Shown here piece after piece: positions 8,336 to 14,654 of a DNA stretch of 64,000 bases. The DNA comes from Halieaceae bacterium UBA4452 (GTDB taxonomy: Bacteria; Pseudomonadota; Gammaproteobacteria; Pseudomonadales; Halieaceae). The position numbers were made by a program, and so were the translations under genes. The DNA lies in assembly GCA_002389505.1 (NCBI GenBank), contig DGPA01000027.1, positions 1 through 64,000 on the forward strand, in the 5' to 3' direction. Within the stretch, counting starts at the first letter, position 1. Each line of letters starts with the position of its first letter. The notes under the pieces were generated by a model. That model did no database searches and had not been told where the DNA came from. It saw only the letters and a program-made list of their open reading frames with translations.

Positions 8336-8857
8336 ATGGCGTACAACGATCAAAGAAAGCAACGCGATCAGCGCACCGAGGGTGATCTGCAAGAAAAGTT
8401 AGTGCAAGTCAACCGCGTAGCGAAAACTGTTAAGGGTGGTCGCATTATGAGCTTCACTGCGCTCACAGTCGTTGGCGATGGCAAAGGTCGTGTCGGCTAC
8501 GGTCGGGGCAAGGCTCGCGAAGTGCCTGTCGCTATCCAGAAAGCCATGGAGTCGGCGCGTCGGAATATGATCAACGTCGAATTAGTCGATGGCACGCTCC
8601 AGTATCCGGTTAAGGCCAACCACGGTGCTTCGAAGGTATATATGCAGCCAGCATCGGAAGGTACTGGTGTCATTGCTGGCGGGGCTATGCGAGCGGTGCT
8701 AGAAATTGCGGGCGTGCACAATGTTCTCGCTAAATGCTACGGCTCTACCAACCCGGTAAATGTCGTACGCGCAACTTATAACGGTCTTCGCGATATGACT
8801 TCCCCCGATGCGGTGGCAGCTAAGCGTGGCAAAACCGTTGAAGAGATTCTTAGCTGA
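8336..8857 (+). CDS. rpsE: 30S ribosomal protein S5
   Basis: A 173-residue S5 with the double-stranded-RNA-binding-like N-terminal domain (VNRVAKTVKGGRIMSF, GDGKGRVGYGRGKAREV) and the C-terminal GSTNPVNVVRATYNGL. S5 affects decoding accuracy and helps form the mRNA entry site. Confidence 0.98.
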   Translation: MAYNDQRKQRDQRTEGDLQEKLVQVNRVAKTVKGGRIMSFTALTVVGDGKGRVGYGRGKAREVPVAIQKAMESARRNMINVELVDGTLQYPVKANHGASKVYMQPASEGTGVIAGGAMRAVLEIAGVHNVLAKCYGSTNPVNVVRATYNGLRDMTSPDAVAAKRGKTVEEILS

Positions 8858-8874
8858 GGCTGGAGCCCGTCGTC

Positions 8875-9057
8875 ATGAGTAAGGCAACAATTAAAGTTAC
8901 CCAATTAAAGAGCACTGCGGGGCGATTAAAAAATCACCAGGCATGCGTCAAAGGGCTGGGTTTGCGCCGCATCGGACATACGGTAGAGGTGGAAGATACG
9001 CCCTCGGTCCGCGGAATGATTAACAAGGTTAACTACCTCATTAAGGTAGAGGGCTAA
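8875..9057 (+). CDS. rpmD: 50S ribosomal protein L30
   Basis: A 60-residue L30 containing GLGLRRIGHTVEVEDTPSVRG, characteristic of the bacterial protein. Four bases separate it from rplO. Confidence 0.96.
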   Translation: MSKATIKVTQLKSTAGRLKNHQACVKGLGLRRIGHTVEVEDTPSVRGMINKVNYLIKVEG

Positions 9058-9061
9058 TTCA

Positions 9062-9508
9062 ATGGCTGATGATATGCGACTAAACACCCTAAGCCCAGCG
9101 CCGGGAGCCAAGCGTGACGCAAAACGCGTCGGCCGTGGCATTGGGTCGGGTACCGGAAAAACTGCTGGCCGCGGCCACAAGGGTTTGAAGGCTCGATCTG
9201 GCGGTACCGTTAAGCCAGGCTTTGAGGGCGGGCAAATGCCACTTCAAAAACGGTTGCCGAAGTACGGTTTTACCTCGCGCATTGGCCGAACAACGGCGCA
9301 GGTACGCCTCCACGAGCTAAATCTGGTCGATGGCGATACCGCCGATTTGGCAGCCCTGAAGGCCGCCAATCTGGTGAAAGAAGACGTGCTTCGTGCACGC
9401 GTATTTTTGTCGGGTAGCATTGACAAGCCGATCATTGTCAAAGGCCTCACCGTCACCAAAGGTGCGCGGGAAGCTATTGAAGCGGCTGGCGGGAGCGTCG
9501 AGGCTTAA
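9062..9508 (+). CDS. rplO: 50S ribosomal protein L15
   Basis: A 148-residue L15. The basic glycine-rich N-terminal arm (GRGIGSGTGKTAGRGHKG, then GFEGGQMPLQKRLPK) runs deep into the 23S rRNA. Its stop lies three bases before the secY start, so coupling is likely. Confidence 0.97.
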   Translation: MADDMRLNTLSPAPGAKRDAKRVGRGIGSGTGKTAGRGHKGLKARSGGTVKPGFEGGQMPLQKRLPKYGFTSRIGRTTAQVRLHELNLVDGDTADLAALKAANLVKEDVLRARVFLSGSIDKPIIVKGLTVTKGAREAIEAAGGSVEA

Positions 9509-9511
9509 GTT

Positions 9512-10837
9512 ATGGCGAATGGGATGCCTTCAATGAACGGAGCTGGGATGGGTGAACTGTTAACCCGTCTTCGCTTTGTTTTGTTTGGGTTGATCATTTA
9601 TCGAATCGGCACTCATATTCCCGTACCGGGTATAGATCCTGAGCAGTTAGCCTCGCTATTTGATCAGAATCAGGGAACGATTCTTGGCTTGGCAAATGTA
9701 TTTTCAGGTGGCGCACTGGAGAGGATGAGCATACTAGCGCTGGGCATTTTGCCGTATATCTCCGCTTCAATCATTATGCAGTTGATGACTGCCGTAACGC
9801 CGCAGCTTGAGCAGCTTAAGAAAGAGGGGGAGTCTGGGCGTAAAAAGATCAGTCAGTACACGCGATATTTGACGGTCGCCTTAGCCTTCGTACAAGGATC
9901 TGGTATGACGGTAGGTCTTGCGAACCAAGGCCTAGCCTTTGACAGTTCAGTCAGCTTCTTTGTCATTGCAATTACGTCGCTGGTCACTGGCGCGGTCTTT
10001 ATGATGTGGCTGGGAGAGCAAATCACCGAGCGCGGGATTGGCAATGGTATCTCGCTGTTGATATTTGCAGGCATTGTGGCTGGTCTGCCCGCAGCGATTG
10101 GCCAATCACTAGAGCAGGCCCGTCAAGGCGAATTAAATATTTTGGTCTTGTTGGCCATTTTCGCGCTTGCTGTTGTTGTGATTTATTTGGTGGTGTTTAT
10201 CGAGCGCGGGCAACGGAGAGTGACTGTGAACTACGCTAAGCGCCAACAGGGCAGGCAGGCATTCCAAGCTCAAGCCTCGCATTTACCCCTCAAGGTCAAT
10301 ATGGCAGGAGTTATTCCAGCCATTTTTGCCAGTTCAATTCTGCTTTTCCCGGCTTCGGTTGCACAATGGTTCGGCAGTGCCGACAGTGCCGACTGGCTAC
10401 AGGACCTTGCGGTCGCTATTGGGCCAGGACAGCCGTTGAATATCATGTTGTTTACCGGATTTATTATCTTCTTCTGCTTCTTCTACACCGCGTTAATGTT
10501 CAATCCCGTGGAAGTAGCCGATAATTTGAAACGATCAGGGGCATTTGTTCCGGGCATTCGTCCAGGCCAGCAGACTGCTAACTATATCGACGGCGTGTTA
10601 ACTCGCCTGACAGTATTTGGCTCGGCATATATTGCATTGGTGTGTCTGCTCCCGCAATTTCTAGTGGTCATGTTCAACGTCCCCTTTTACCTGGGCGGCA
10701 CCTCAATGCTGATTGTGGTGGTGGTGGTGATGGATTTCATGGCTCAAGTGCAAAGCCATTTGATGTCACACCAGTACGAAGGGGTAATGAAAAAAGCTAA
10801 TTTGGCCAATACCGGCCCAGCCGGTCGGCTTCGGTAG
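9512..10837 (+). CDS. secY: Protein translocase subunit SecY
   Basis: SecY is the ten-helix channel of the Sec translocon in the inner membrane. This 441-residue protein has GTHIPVPGID (residues 37-46) before the plug domain, ERGIGNGISLLIFAGIVAGLP and the cytosolic loop VEVADNLKRSGAFVPGIRPG, all SecY hallmarks. Its place between L15 and L36 is standard. The first dozen residues are polar and several ATGs are in frame, so the exact start (9512) is slightly uncertain. Confidence 0.98.
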   Translation: MANGMPSMNGAGMGELLTRLRFVLFGLIIYRIGTHIPVPGIDPEQLASLFDQNQGTILGLANVFSGGALERMSILALGILPYISASIIMQLMTAVTPQLEQLKKEGESGRKKISQYTRYLTVALAFVQGSGMTVGLANQGLAFDSSVSFFVIAITSLVTGAVFMMWLGEQITERGIGNGISLLIFAGIVAGLPAAIGQSLEQARQGELNILVLLAIFALAVVVIYLVVFIERGQRRVTVNYAKRQQGRQAFQAQASHLPLKVNMAGVIPAIFASSILLFPASVAQWFGSADSADWLQDLAVAIGPGQPLNIMLFTGFIIFFCFFYTALMFNPVEVADNLKRSGAFVPGIRPGQQTANYIDGVLTRLTVFGSAYIALVCLLPQFLVVMFNVPFYLGGTSMLIVVVVVMDFMAQVQSHLMSHQYEGVMKKANLANTGPAGRLR

Positions 10838-10853
10838 GTTTTAGGAGCGAAAG

Positions 10854-10970
10854 ATGAAGGTTAGAGCTTCAGTTAAAAAAGTATGTCGTAACTGCAAAGT
10901 GGTTCGTCGTAAGGGTGTTGTGAGGGTGATCTGTCCCAGTGATCCGCGTCATAAGCAGCGGCAGGGCTGA
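10854..10970 (+). CDS. rpmJ: 50S ribosomal protein L36 (zinc-binding form)
   Basis: A 38-residue protein starting MKVRASVKKVCRNCKVVRRK. It retains the zinc ligands Cys11, Cys14, Cys27 and His33, so it is the C+ form of L36. ATG 10854 follows TAGGAG at 10842-10847. Downstream lies the rpsM promoter region rather than a terminator. Confidence 0.95.
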   Translation: MKVRASVKKVCRNCKVVRRKGVVRVICPSDPRHKQRQG

Positions 10971-10973
10971 ACA

Positions 10974-11002
10974 TTGAGTTTTTGTCGGCAAATCAGTAAT
11001 AT
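10974..11002 (+). promoter_or_regulatory. Promoter of the alpha operon (rpsM)
   Basis: TTGAGT (10974-10979), a 17-bp spacer (10980-10996) and TAATAT (10997-11002) lie just after the rpmJ stop. The DNA after the -10 box is GC-rich (GCGCGCCC), a discriminator type common at stringently controlled ribosomal promoters. Predicted start is near 11009, giving a leader of about 80 nt. Confidence 0.65.
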
Positions 11003-11008
11003 GCGCGC

Positions 11009-11087
11009 CCTCGCTGTTGAGGAAGTGCAGCCAACGTGGGTGCGGCGGTAGACGCAGGACCCACAAGCAACGTTTGGAGATAAATAG
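11009..11087 (+). promoter_or_regulatory. Structured leader of rpsM, possible S4 feedback site
   Basis: GTGGGT (11036-11041) pairs with ACCCAC (11059-11064). Outside it CCAACG (11031-11036) can pair imperfectly with CGTTTGG (11071-11077) just before the GGAGAT ribosome-binding region. In E. coli S4 represses this operon by binding a pseudoknot at the same place. The position and nested pairing fit such a control element, but I have not shown the pseudoknot. Confidence 0.45.
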
Positions 11088-11444
11088 ATGGCGCGTATCG
11101 CCGGAGTCAATATTCCCGATCACAAACACGTCGTGGTTTCACTGACGTATATTTTTGGTGTTGGTCATACTCAGGCCCGGCACTTGCTGGATGCTACTGG
11201 TATAAACTATCAGTCCAAAGTGGCTGACCTCTCTGAGGGGCAGCTGGATCAGTTGCGTAACATGATCAGTGAACTGACGGTAGAAGGTGATCTTCGCCGT
11301 GAAGTTTCAATGAATATTAAGCGTTTGATGGATCTTGGTTGTAACCGGGGTCTGCGCCACCGAAAGGGGTTGCCTTTGCGTGGACAACGAACGAAAACCA
11401 ACGCCCGCACCCGTAAGGGGCCCCGCAAGCCGATTCGTAAGTAA
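11088..11444 (+). CDS. rpsM: 30S ribosomal protein S13
   Basis: A 118-residue S13 (MARIAGVNIPDHKHVVVSL) with the conserved RGLRHRKGLPLRGQRTKTNARTRKG region split by its loop near the C-terminus. S13 bridges the 30S head to the 50S subunit and touches P-site tRNA. First gene of the alpha cluster. Confidence 0.97.
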   Translation: MARIAGVNIPDHKHVVVSLTYIFGVGHTQARHLLDATGINYQSKVADLSEGQLDQLRNMISELTVEGDLRREVSMNIKRLMDLGCNRGLRHRKGLPLRGQRTKTNARTRKGPRKPIRK

Positions 11445-11474
11445 TCATTGCGGCGTTAGTCGGTATTTAGTGTA

Positions 11475-11494
11475 GCTACATCGATATGTGTAGC
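11475..11494 (+). other. Hairpin in the rpsM-rpsK spacer
   Basis: GCTACA (11475-11480) and TGTAGC (11489-11494) form a perfect 6-bp stem around an 8-nt loop, in the 75-nt gap between rpsM and rpsK. There is no T-tract. A role in transcript processing or local control of S11 synthesis is possible but unsupported. Confidence 0.35.
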
Positions 11495-11519
11495 GTTGAT
11501 ATTAAAGAGTAGGTAAAGA

Positions 11520-11918
11520 ATGGCCAAAAATGCCAAGAACACCAAGACCACCAAGCGCAAAATTACCAAACAGGTAGTGGATGGTGTAGCACATATTCAT
11601 GCATCGTTTAACAATACGATTGTGACCATTACAGACCGTCAAGGCAATACGCTTAGCTGGGCGACTGCAGGAGGATCGGGCTTCCGTGGATCTCGTAAGT
11701 CGACACCCTTTGCAGCGCAAGTAGCCGCTGAGCGTGCAGGAGAGTCTGCCAAAGAATACGGTTTGAAGAATCTTGATGTCGAAGTCAAAGGACCTGGTCC
11801 GGGTCGTGAATCGGCGGTGCGAGCGCTCAACGCCTGCGGCTATCGCATCAGTAATATCACCGATGTGACACCCATTCCACATAATGGCTGCCGACCACCC
11901 AAGAAGCGTCGTGTATAA
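11520..11918 (+). CDS. rpsK: 30S ribosomal protein S11
   Basis: A 132-residue S11 with HIHASFNNTIVTITDRQGN and the C-terminal DVTPIPHNGCRPPKKRRV. S11 forms part of the platform near the E site. AGGTAAAGA precedes ATG 11520. Confidence 0.98.
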   Translation: MAKNAKNTKTTKRKITKQVVDGVAHIHASFNNTIVTITDRQGNTLSWATAGGSGFRGSRKSTPFAAQVAAERAGESAKEYGLKNLDVEVKGPGPGRESAVRALNACGYRISNITDVTPIPHNGCRPPKKRRV

Positions 11919-11945
11919 CGCCGTCACTGCCGAGGATTAAATAGT

Positions 11946-12566
11946 ATGGCTCGATATATTGGACCCACTTGTAAGCTCTCTCGTCGTGAGGGTACCGATC
12001 TTCAATTGAAGAGCGGTGTGCGCGCGCTTGATGCAAAGTGCAAAGCAGAAACTGCTCCTGGTCAACATGGCGCTCGGCGTGGCCGTTTATCTGACTATGG
12101 GGTGCAGCTTCGAGAGAAGCAGAAAGTCCGGCGTATTTACGGGGTTCTGGAAAAGCAATTCCGCAATTACTACAAAGAAGCGGCCCGACTAAAGGGAGCG
12201 ACTGGTGAGAACCTATTGCAACTACTGGAAAGCCGGCTTGATAACGTTGTTTATCGTATGGGTTTCGGTTCGACCCGAGCTGAAGCACGACAGTTGGTAT
12301 CCCATAAAGGGCTGATGGTCAACGGCACAGTGGTCAATATTCCCTCATACCAAGTCAGGCCTGGTGATGTTGTTTCAGTGCGCGAGAAAGCTAAAAAGCA
12401 GTTGCGTATTCAGTCAGCAGTATCTTTGGCGGAGCAACGCGGCGGCTCAGAATGGATTGAGGTGAATACTGATAAATTAGAAGGTACGTTCAAAGCCCGG
12501 CCAGAGCGTCAGGACCTCTCAAGCGAAATTAACGAGAACCTAATCGTGGAGCTTTACTCCAAGTAA
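11946..12566 (+). CDS. rpsD: 30S ribosomal protein S4
   Basis: A 206-residue S4, the family length, with an S4 RNA-binding domain at about residues 95-160 (ESRLDNVVYRMGFGSTRAEAR). S4 is a primary 16S binder and in E. coli the repressor of this operon. The N-terminal cysteines are not arranged as a zinc knuckle, as in other gammaproteobacteria. Confidence 0.98.
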   Translation: MARYIGPTCKLSRREGTDLQLKSGVRALDAKCKAETAPGQHGARRGRLSDYGVQLREKQKVRRIYGVLEKQFRNYYKEAARLKGATGENLLQLLESRLDNVVYRMGFGSTRAEARQLVSHKGLMVNGTVVNIPSYQVRPGDVVSVREKAKKQLRIQSAVSLAEQRGGSEWIEVNTDKLEGTFKARPERQDLSSEINENLIVELYSK

Positions 12567-12612
12567 GCGACGGCTTTCAGCCCCATAAACCCATTTTCAT
12601 TGCAGGTGCCTT

Positions 12613-13617
12613 ATGTTTAGTTCGGTAAATGAATTTCTCACTCCTCGAGTGATCAAAGTTGACGAAAAATCCTCAACAATGGCGCACGTGACGCTTGAGC
12701 CATTGGAGCGTGGTTTTGGTCATACGCTGGGCAACGCTCTGCGGCGTATTTTACTCTCTTCTATGCCTGGCTGTGCGATCACCGAGGTTGAAATTGACGG
12801 GGTCTTACACGAATACTCAGCGATTGAGGGTGTTCAAGAAGACGTGATTGAGATCCTTCTCAACCTTAAGGGCGTTGCACTGTCGATGGGCGGCAAGGAC
12901 AGTACTGAACTGTCGTTAGTAGCGAAAGGCCCATGTACTGTCACAGCGGCTGATATTCAAGTGGATCACGATGTAGAGGTCTGCAATCCCGAGCATGTGA
13001 TTTGTACTGTGACTGCCGATAAAGAGTTGACTCTCCGACTGGTCGCTGAGCGGGGGCGCGGCTACGTGCCCGCGGACGCACGCGTCGATGCCGAAGAAGA
13101 GACTCGCTCGATTGGTCGCCTGCAGCTGGACGCGTCGTTTTCTCCGGTCCGTCGAGTGTCCTACGTCGTCGAATCTGCTCGTGTCGAGCAGCGGACTGAC
13201 CTTGATAAGCTTGTAATCGATCTGGAAACCAACGGAACCATCGACCCCGAGGAGGCCATCCGGCGCGCCGCAACCATCCTGCAGCAGCAGCTGTCGGTGT
13301 TTGTGGACCTCGAGGGTGAGACCCAAGCGGCAGCACAGGAAGCTGAAGATGAGGTTGATCCCATTCTTCTACGCCCAGTTGATGACCTTGAGTTAACGGT
13401 TCGTTCAGCAAACTGTCTGAAAGCAGAGAATATTTATTATATTGGTGATTTAGTCCAACGCACTGAGGTAGAGCTTCTCAAGACGCCAAATTTAGGCAAG
13501 AAGTCATTGACAGAAATTAAAGACGTTCTTGCATCCCGTGGATTGTCCTTAGGTATGCGTCTGGAGAACTGGCCACCGGCTAGTCTCAAGAATGATGAGC
13601 GTCTTTTGGGCGCCTAA
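12613..13617 (+). CDS. rpoA: RNA polymerase subunit alpha
   Basis: The alpha subunit dimerises to nucleate RNA polymerase assembly and contacts UP elements and activators. This 334-residue protein has the N-terminal assembly domain (residues 1-235, with ERGFGHTLGNALRRILLSS) and the C-terminal DNA-binding domain (about 250-325), which retains TVRSANCLKAENI with the key arginine and LGKKSLTEIKDVL. Location between S4 and L17 is standard. Confidence 0.98.
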   Translation: MFSSVNEFLTPRVIKVDEKSSTMAHVTLEPLERGFGHTLGNALRRILLSSMPGCAITEVEIDGVLHEYSAIEGVQEDVIEILLNLKGVALSMGGKDSTELSLVAKGPCTVTAADIQVDHDVEVCNPEHVICTVTADKELTLRLVAERGRGYVPADARVDAEEETRSIGRLQLDASFSPVRRVSYVVESARVEQRTDLDKLVIDLETNGTIDPEEAIRRAATILQQQLSVFVDLEGETQAAAQEAEDEVDPILLRPVDDLELTVRSANCLKAENIYYIGDLVQRTEVELLKTPNLGKKSLTEIKDVLASRGLSLGMRLENWPPASLKNDERLLGA

Positions 13618-13671
13618 TTGACAAGAATTACAGGCCTGCGATTAAGCCGGCCTCATTGAGGAAATACGACA

Positions 13672-14076
13672 ATGCGTCATCGCCATAGCGGTCGCCAACT
13701 CAACCGTAACAGCTCCCACCGAAAAGCTATGTTTCGTAACATGGCGGTATCGCTGGTAGAGCATGAGCTAATTAAAACGACGTTGCCCAAGGCTAAGGAG
13801 CTTCGCGGCTATGCTGAGCCGCTTATTACCTTAGCAAAAAAAGACAGCGTGGCTAATCGTCGCTTGGCGTTTGATCGTACCCGCAGTAAAGAAGCGGTAG
13901 GTAAGTTGTTTGATGAACTCGGCCCGCGTTACCAAGAGCGGCCTGGAGGATACATCCGCATACTCAAATGCGGCTACCGGACCGGGGATAAGGCGCCCAT
14001 GGCCTACGTCGAGCTGGTCGACCGACCTGAACCCGAGGTTGACGACGTCGTTGATGATACTGGCAGTGAGGACTGA
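13672..14076 (+). CDS. rplQ: 50S ribosomal protein L17
   Basis: A 134-residue L17 starting MRHRHSGRQLNRNSSHRKAM. The body matches L17. The C-terminus after VELVDRPE is an acidic tail (EVDDVVDDTGSED) slightly longer than in E. coli. Last gene of the alpha cluster. Confidence 0.97.
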   Translation: MRHRHSGRQLNRNSSHRKAMFRNMAVSLVEHELIKTTLPKAKELRGYAEPLITLAKKDSVANRRLAFDRTRSKEAVGKLFDELGPRYQERPGGYIRILKCGYRTGDKAPMAYVELVDRPEPEVDDVVDDTGSED

Positions 14077-14114
14077 GTAAAAGACGCCGGCGATGGCTCC
14101 ACCGGTGGTAGGGA

Positions 14115-14136
14115 AACCGCATGGCGGTTGACCTTT
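14115..14136 (+). terminator. Weak candidate terminator of the ribosomal supercluster
   Basis: AACCGC (14115-14120) and GCGGTT (14124-14129) form a perfect 6-bp stem with a 3-nt loop. The T-tract is poor and delayed (GACCTTTT). It is the best candidate after rplQ, but efficiency is doubtful. Confidence 0.35.
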
Positions 14137-14376
14137 TCTATCTATCGAATAGCCGGTTGTCGATAGCTTTTGCGAGGTATTCACAGTTTAAATATATCGC
14201 TTTTCAACCTAATACTGTGTAAGGTTCCGGGAGCTGGAAACGTAATTCTCCTTTAGATTTTCTGTTTCGTCGTCTTCTTAGTAATACTGCAATCCTGAAG
14301 CTTTTAAGATAGACCTACTTTTCTTGCGCACCCAATCCCCTAGTGGGTTATCTTTTTTTCTTTAGGAAATTTTATT
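14137..14376 (+). promoter_or_regulatory. Long leader and promoter region of the cold-shock gene
   Basis: About 240 nt separate the previous hairpin from the csp ATG, typical of the long untranslated leaders of cspA-type genes that refold at low temperature. A plausible promoter is TTGCGA (14170-14175), 17 bp, TATATC (14193-14198). Near the end ACCCA (14330-14334) and TGGGT (14344-14348) form a stem followed at once by a T-rich run (14351-14361), 16 nt before the start codon. This may be an attenuator. TTTAGGAAA is the ribosome-binding site. Confidence 0.5.
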
Positions 14377-14583
14377 ATGTCTACTGTTACTGGTACGGTT
14401 AAGTGGTTCAATGAGTCAAAAGGCTTTGGTTTTATTGAACAGGAAAATGGCCCTGACGTGTTTGCACACTTCAGTGCTATCGTCGGCGATGGCTTTAAAA
14501 CGCTGACTGACGGGCAAAAAGTTGAGTTCCGTATTACTCAGGGACAAAAAGGTCCTCAGGCAGAGAATATCGTAGCAGTCTAA
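14377..14583 (+). CDS. CspA-family cold-shock protein
   Basis: A 68-residue single cold-shock domain. Both RNA-binding motifs are present: KGFGFI (RNP1, residues 16-21) and VFAHF (RNP2, residues 29-33). Such proteins melt RNA secondary structure and act as RNA chaperones, often but not always induced by cold. The long leader supports post-transcriptional control. It is a single-gene transcript ending at a strong terminator. Confidence 0.96.
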   Translation: MSTVTGTVKWFNESKGFGFIEQENGPDVFAHFSAIVGDGFKTLTDGQKVEFRITQGQKGPQAENIVAV

Positions 14584-14605
14584 ATGCGATTTATGTAGAA
14601 CCGAG

Positions 14606-14630
14606 TGAGCGCTTGTCGCTCATTTTTTTT
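14606..14630 (+). terminator. Intrinsic terminator of the cold-shock gene
   Basis: TGAGCG (14606-14611), a 5-nt loop and CGCTCA (14617-14622) are followed by eight T (14623-14630). The stem lies 22 nt after the csp stop. It also sits beyond the 3' end of convergent uvrA, but the T-run orientation fits the plus strand. Confidence 0.85.
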
Positions 14631-14654
14631 GTTTGTAAGAAAGCAAATAGCGCG

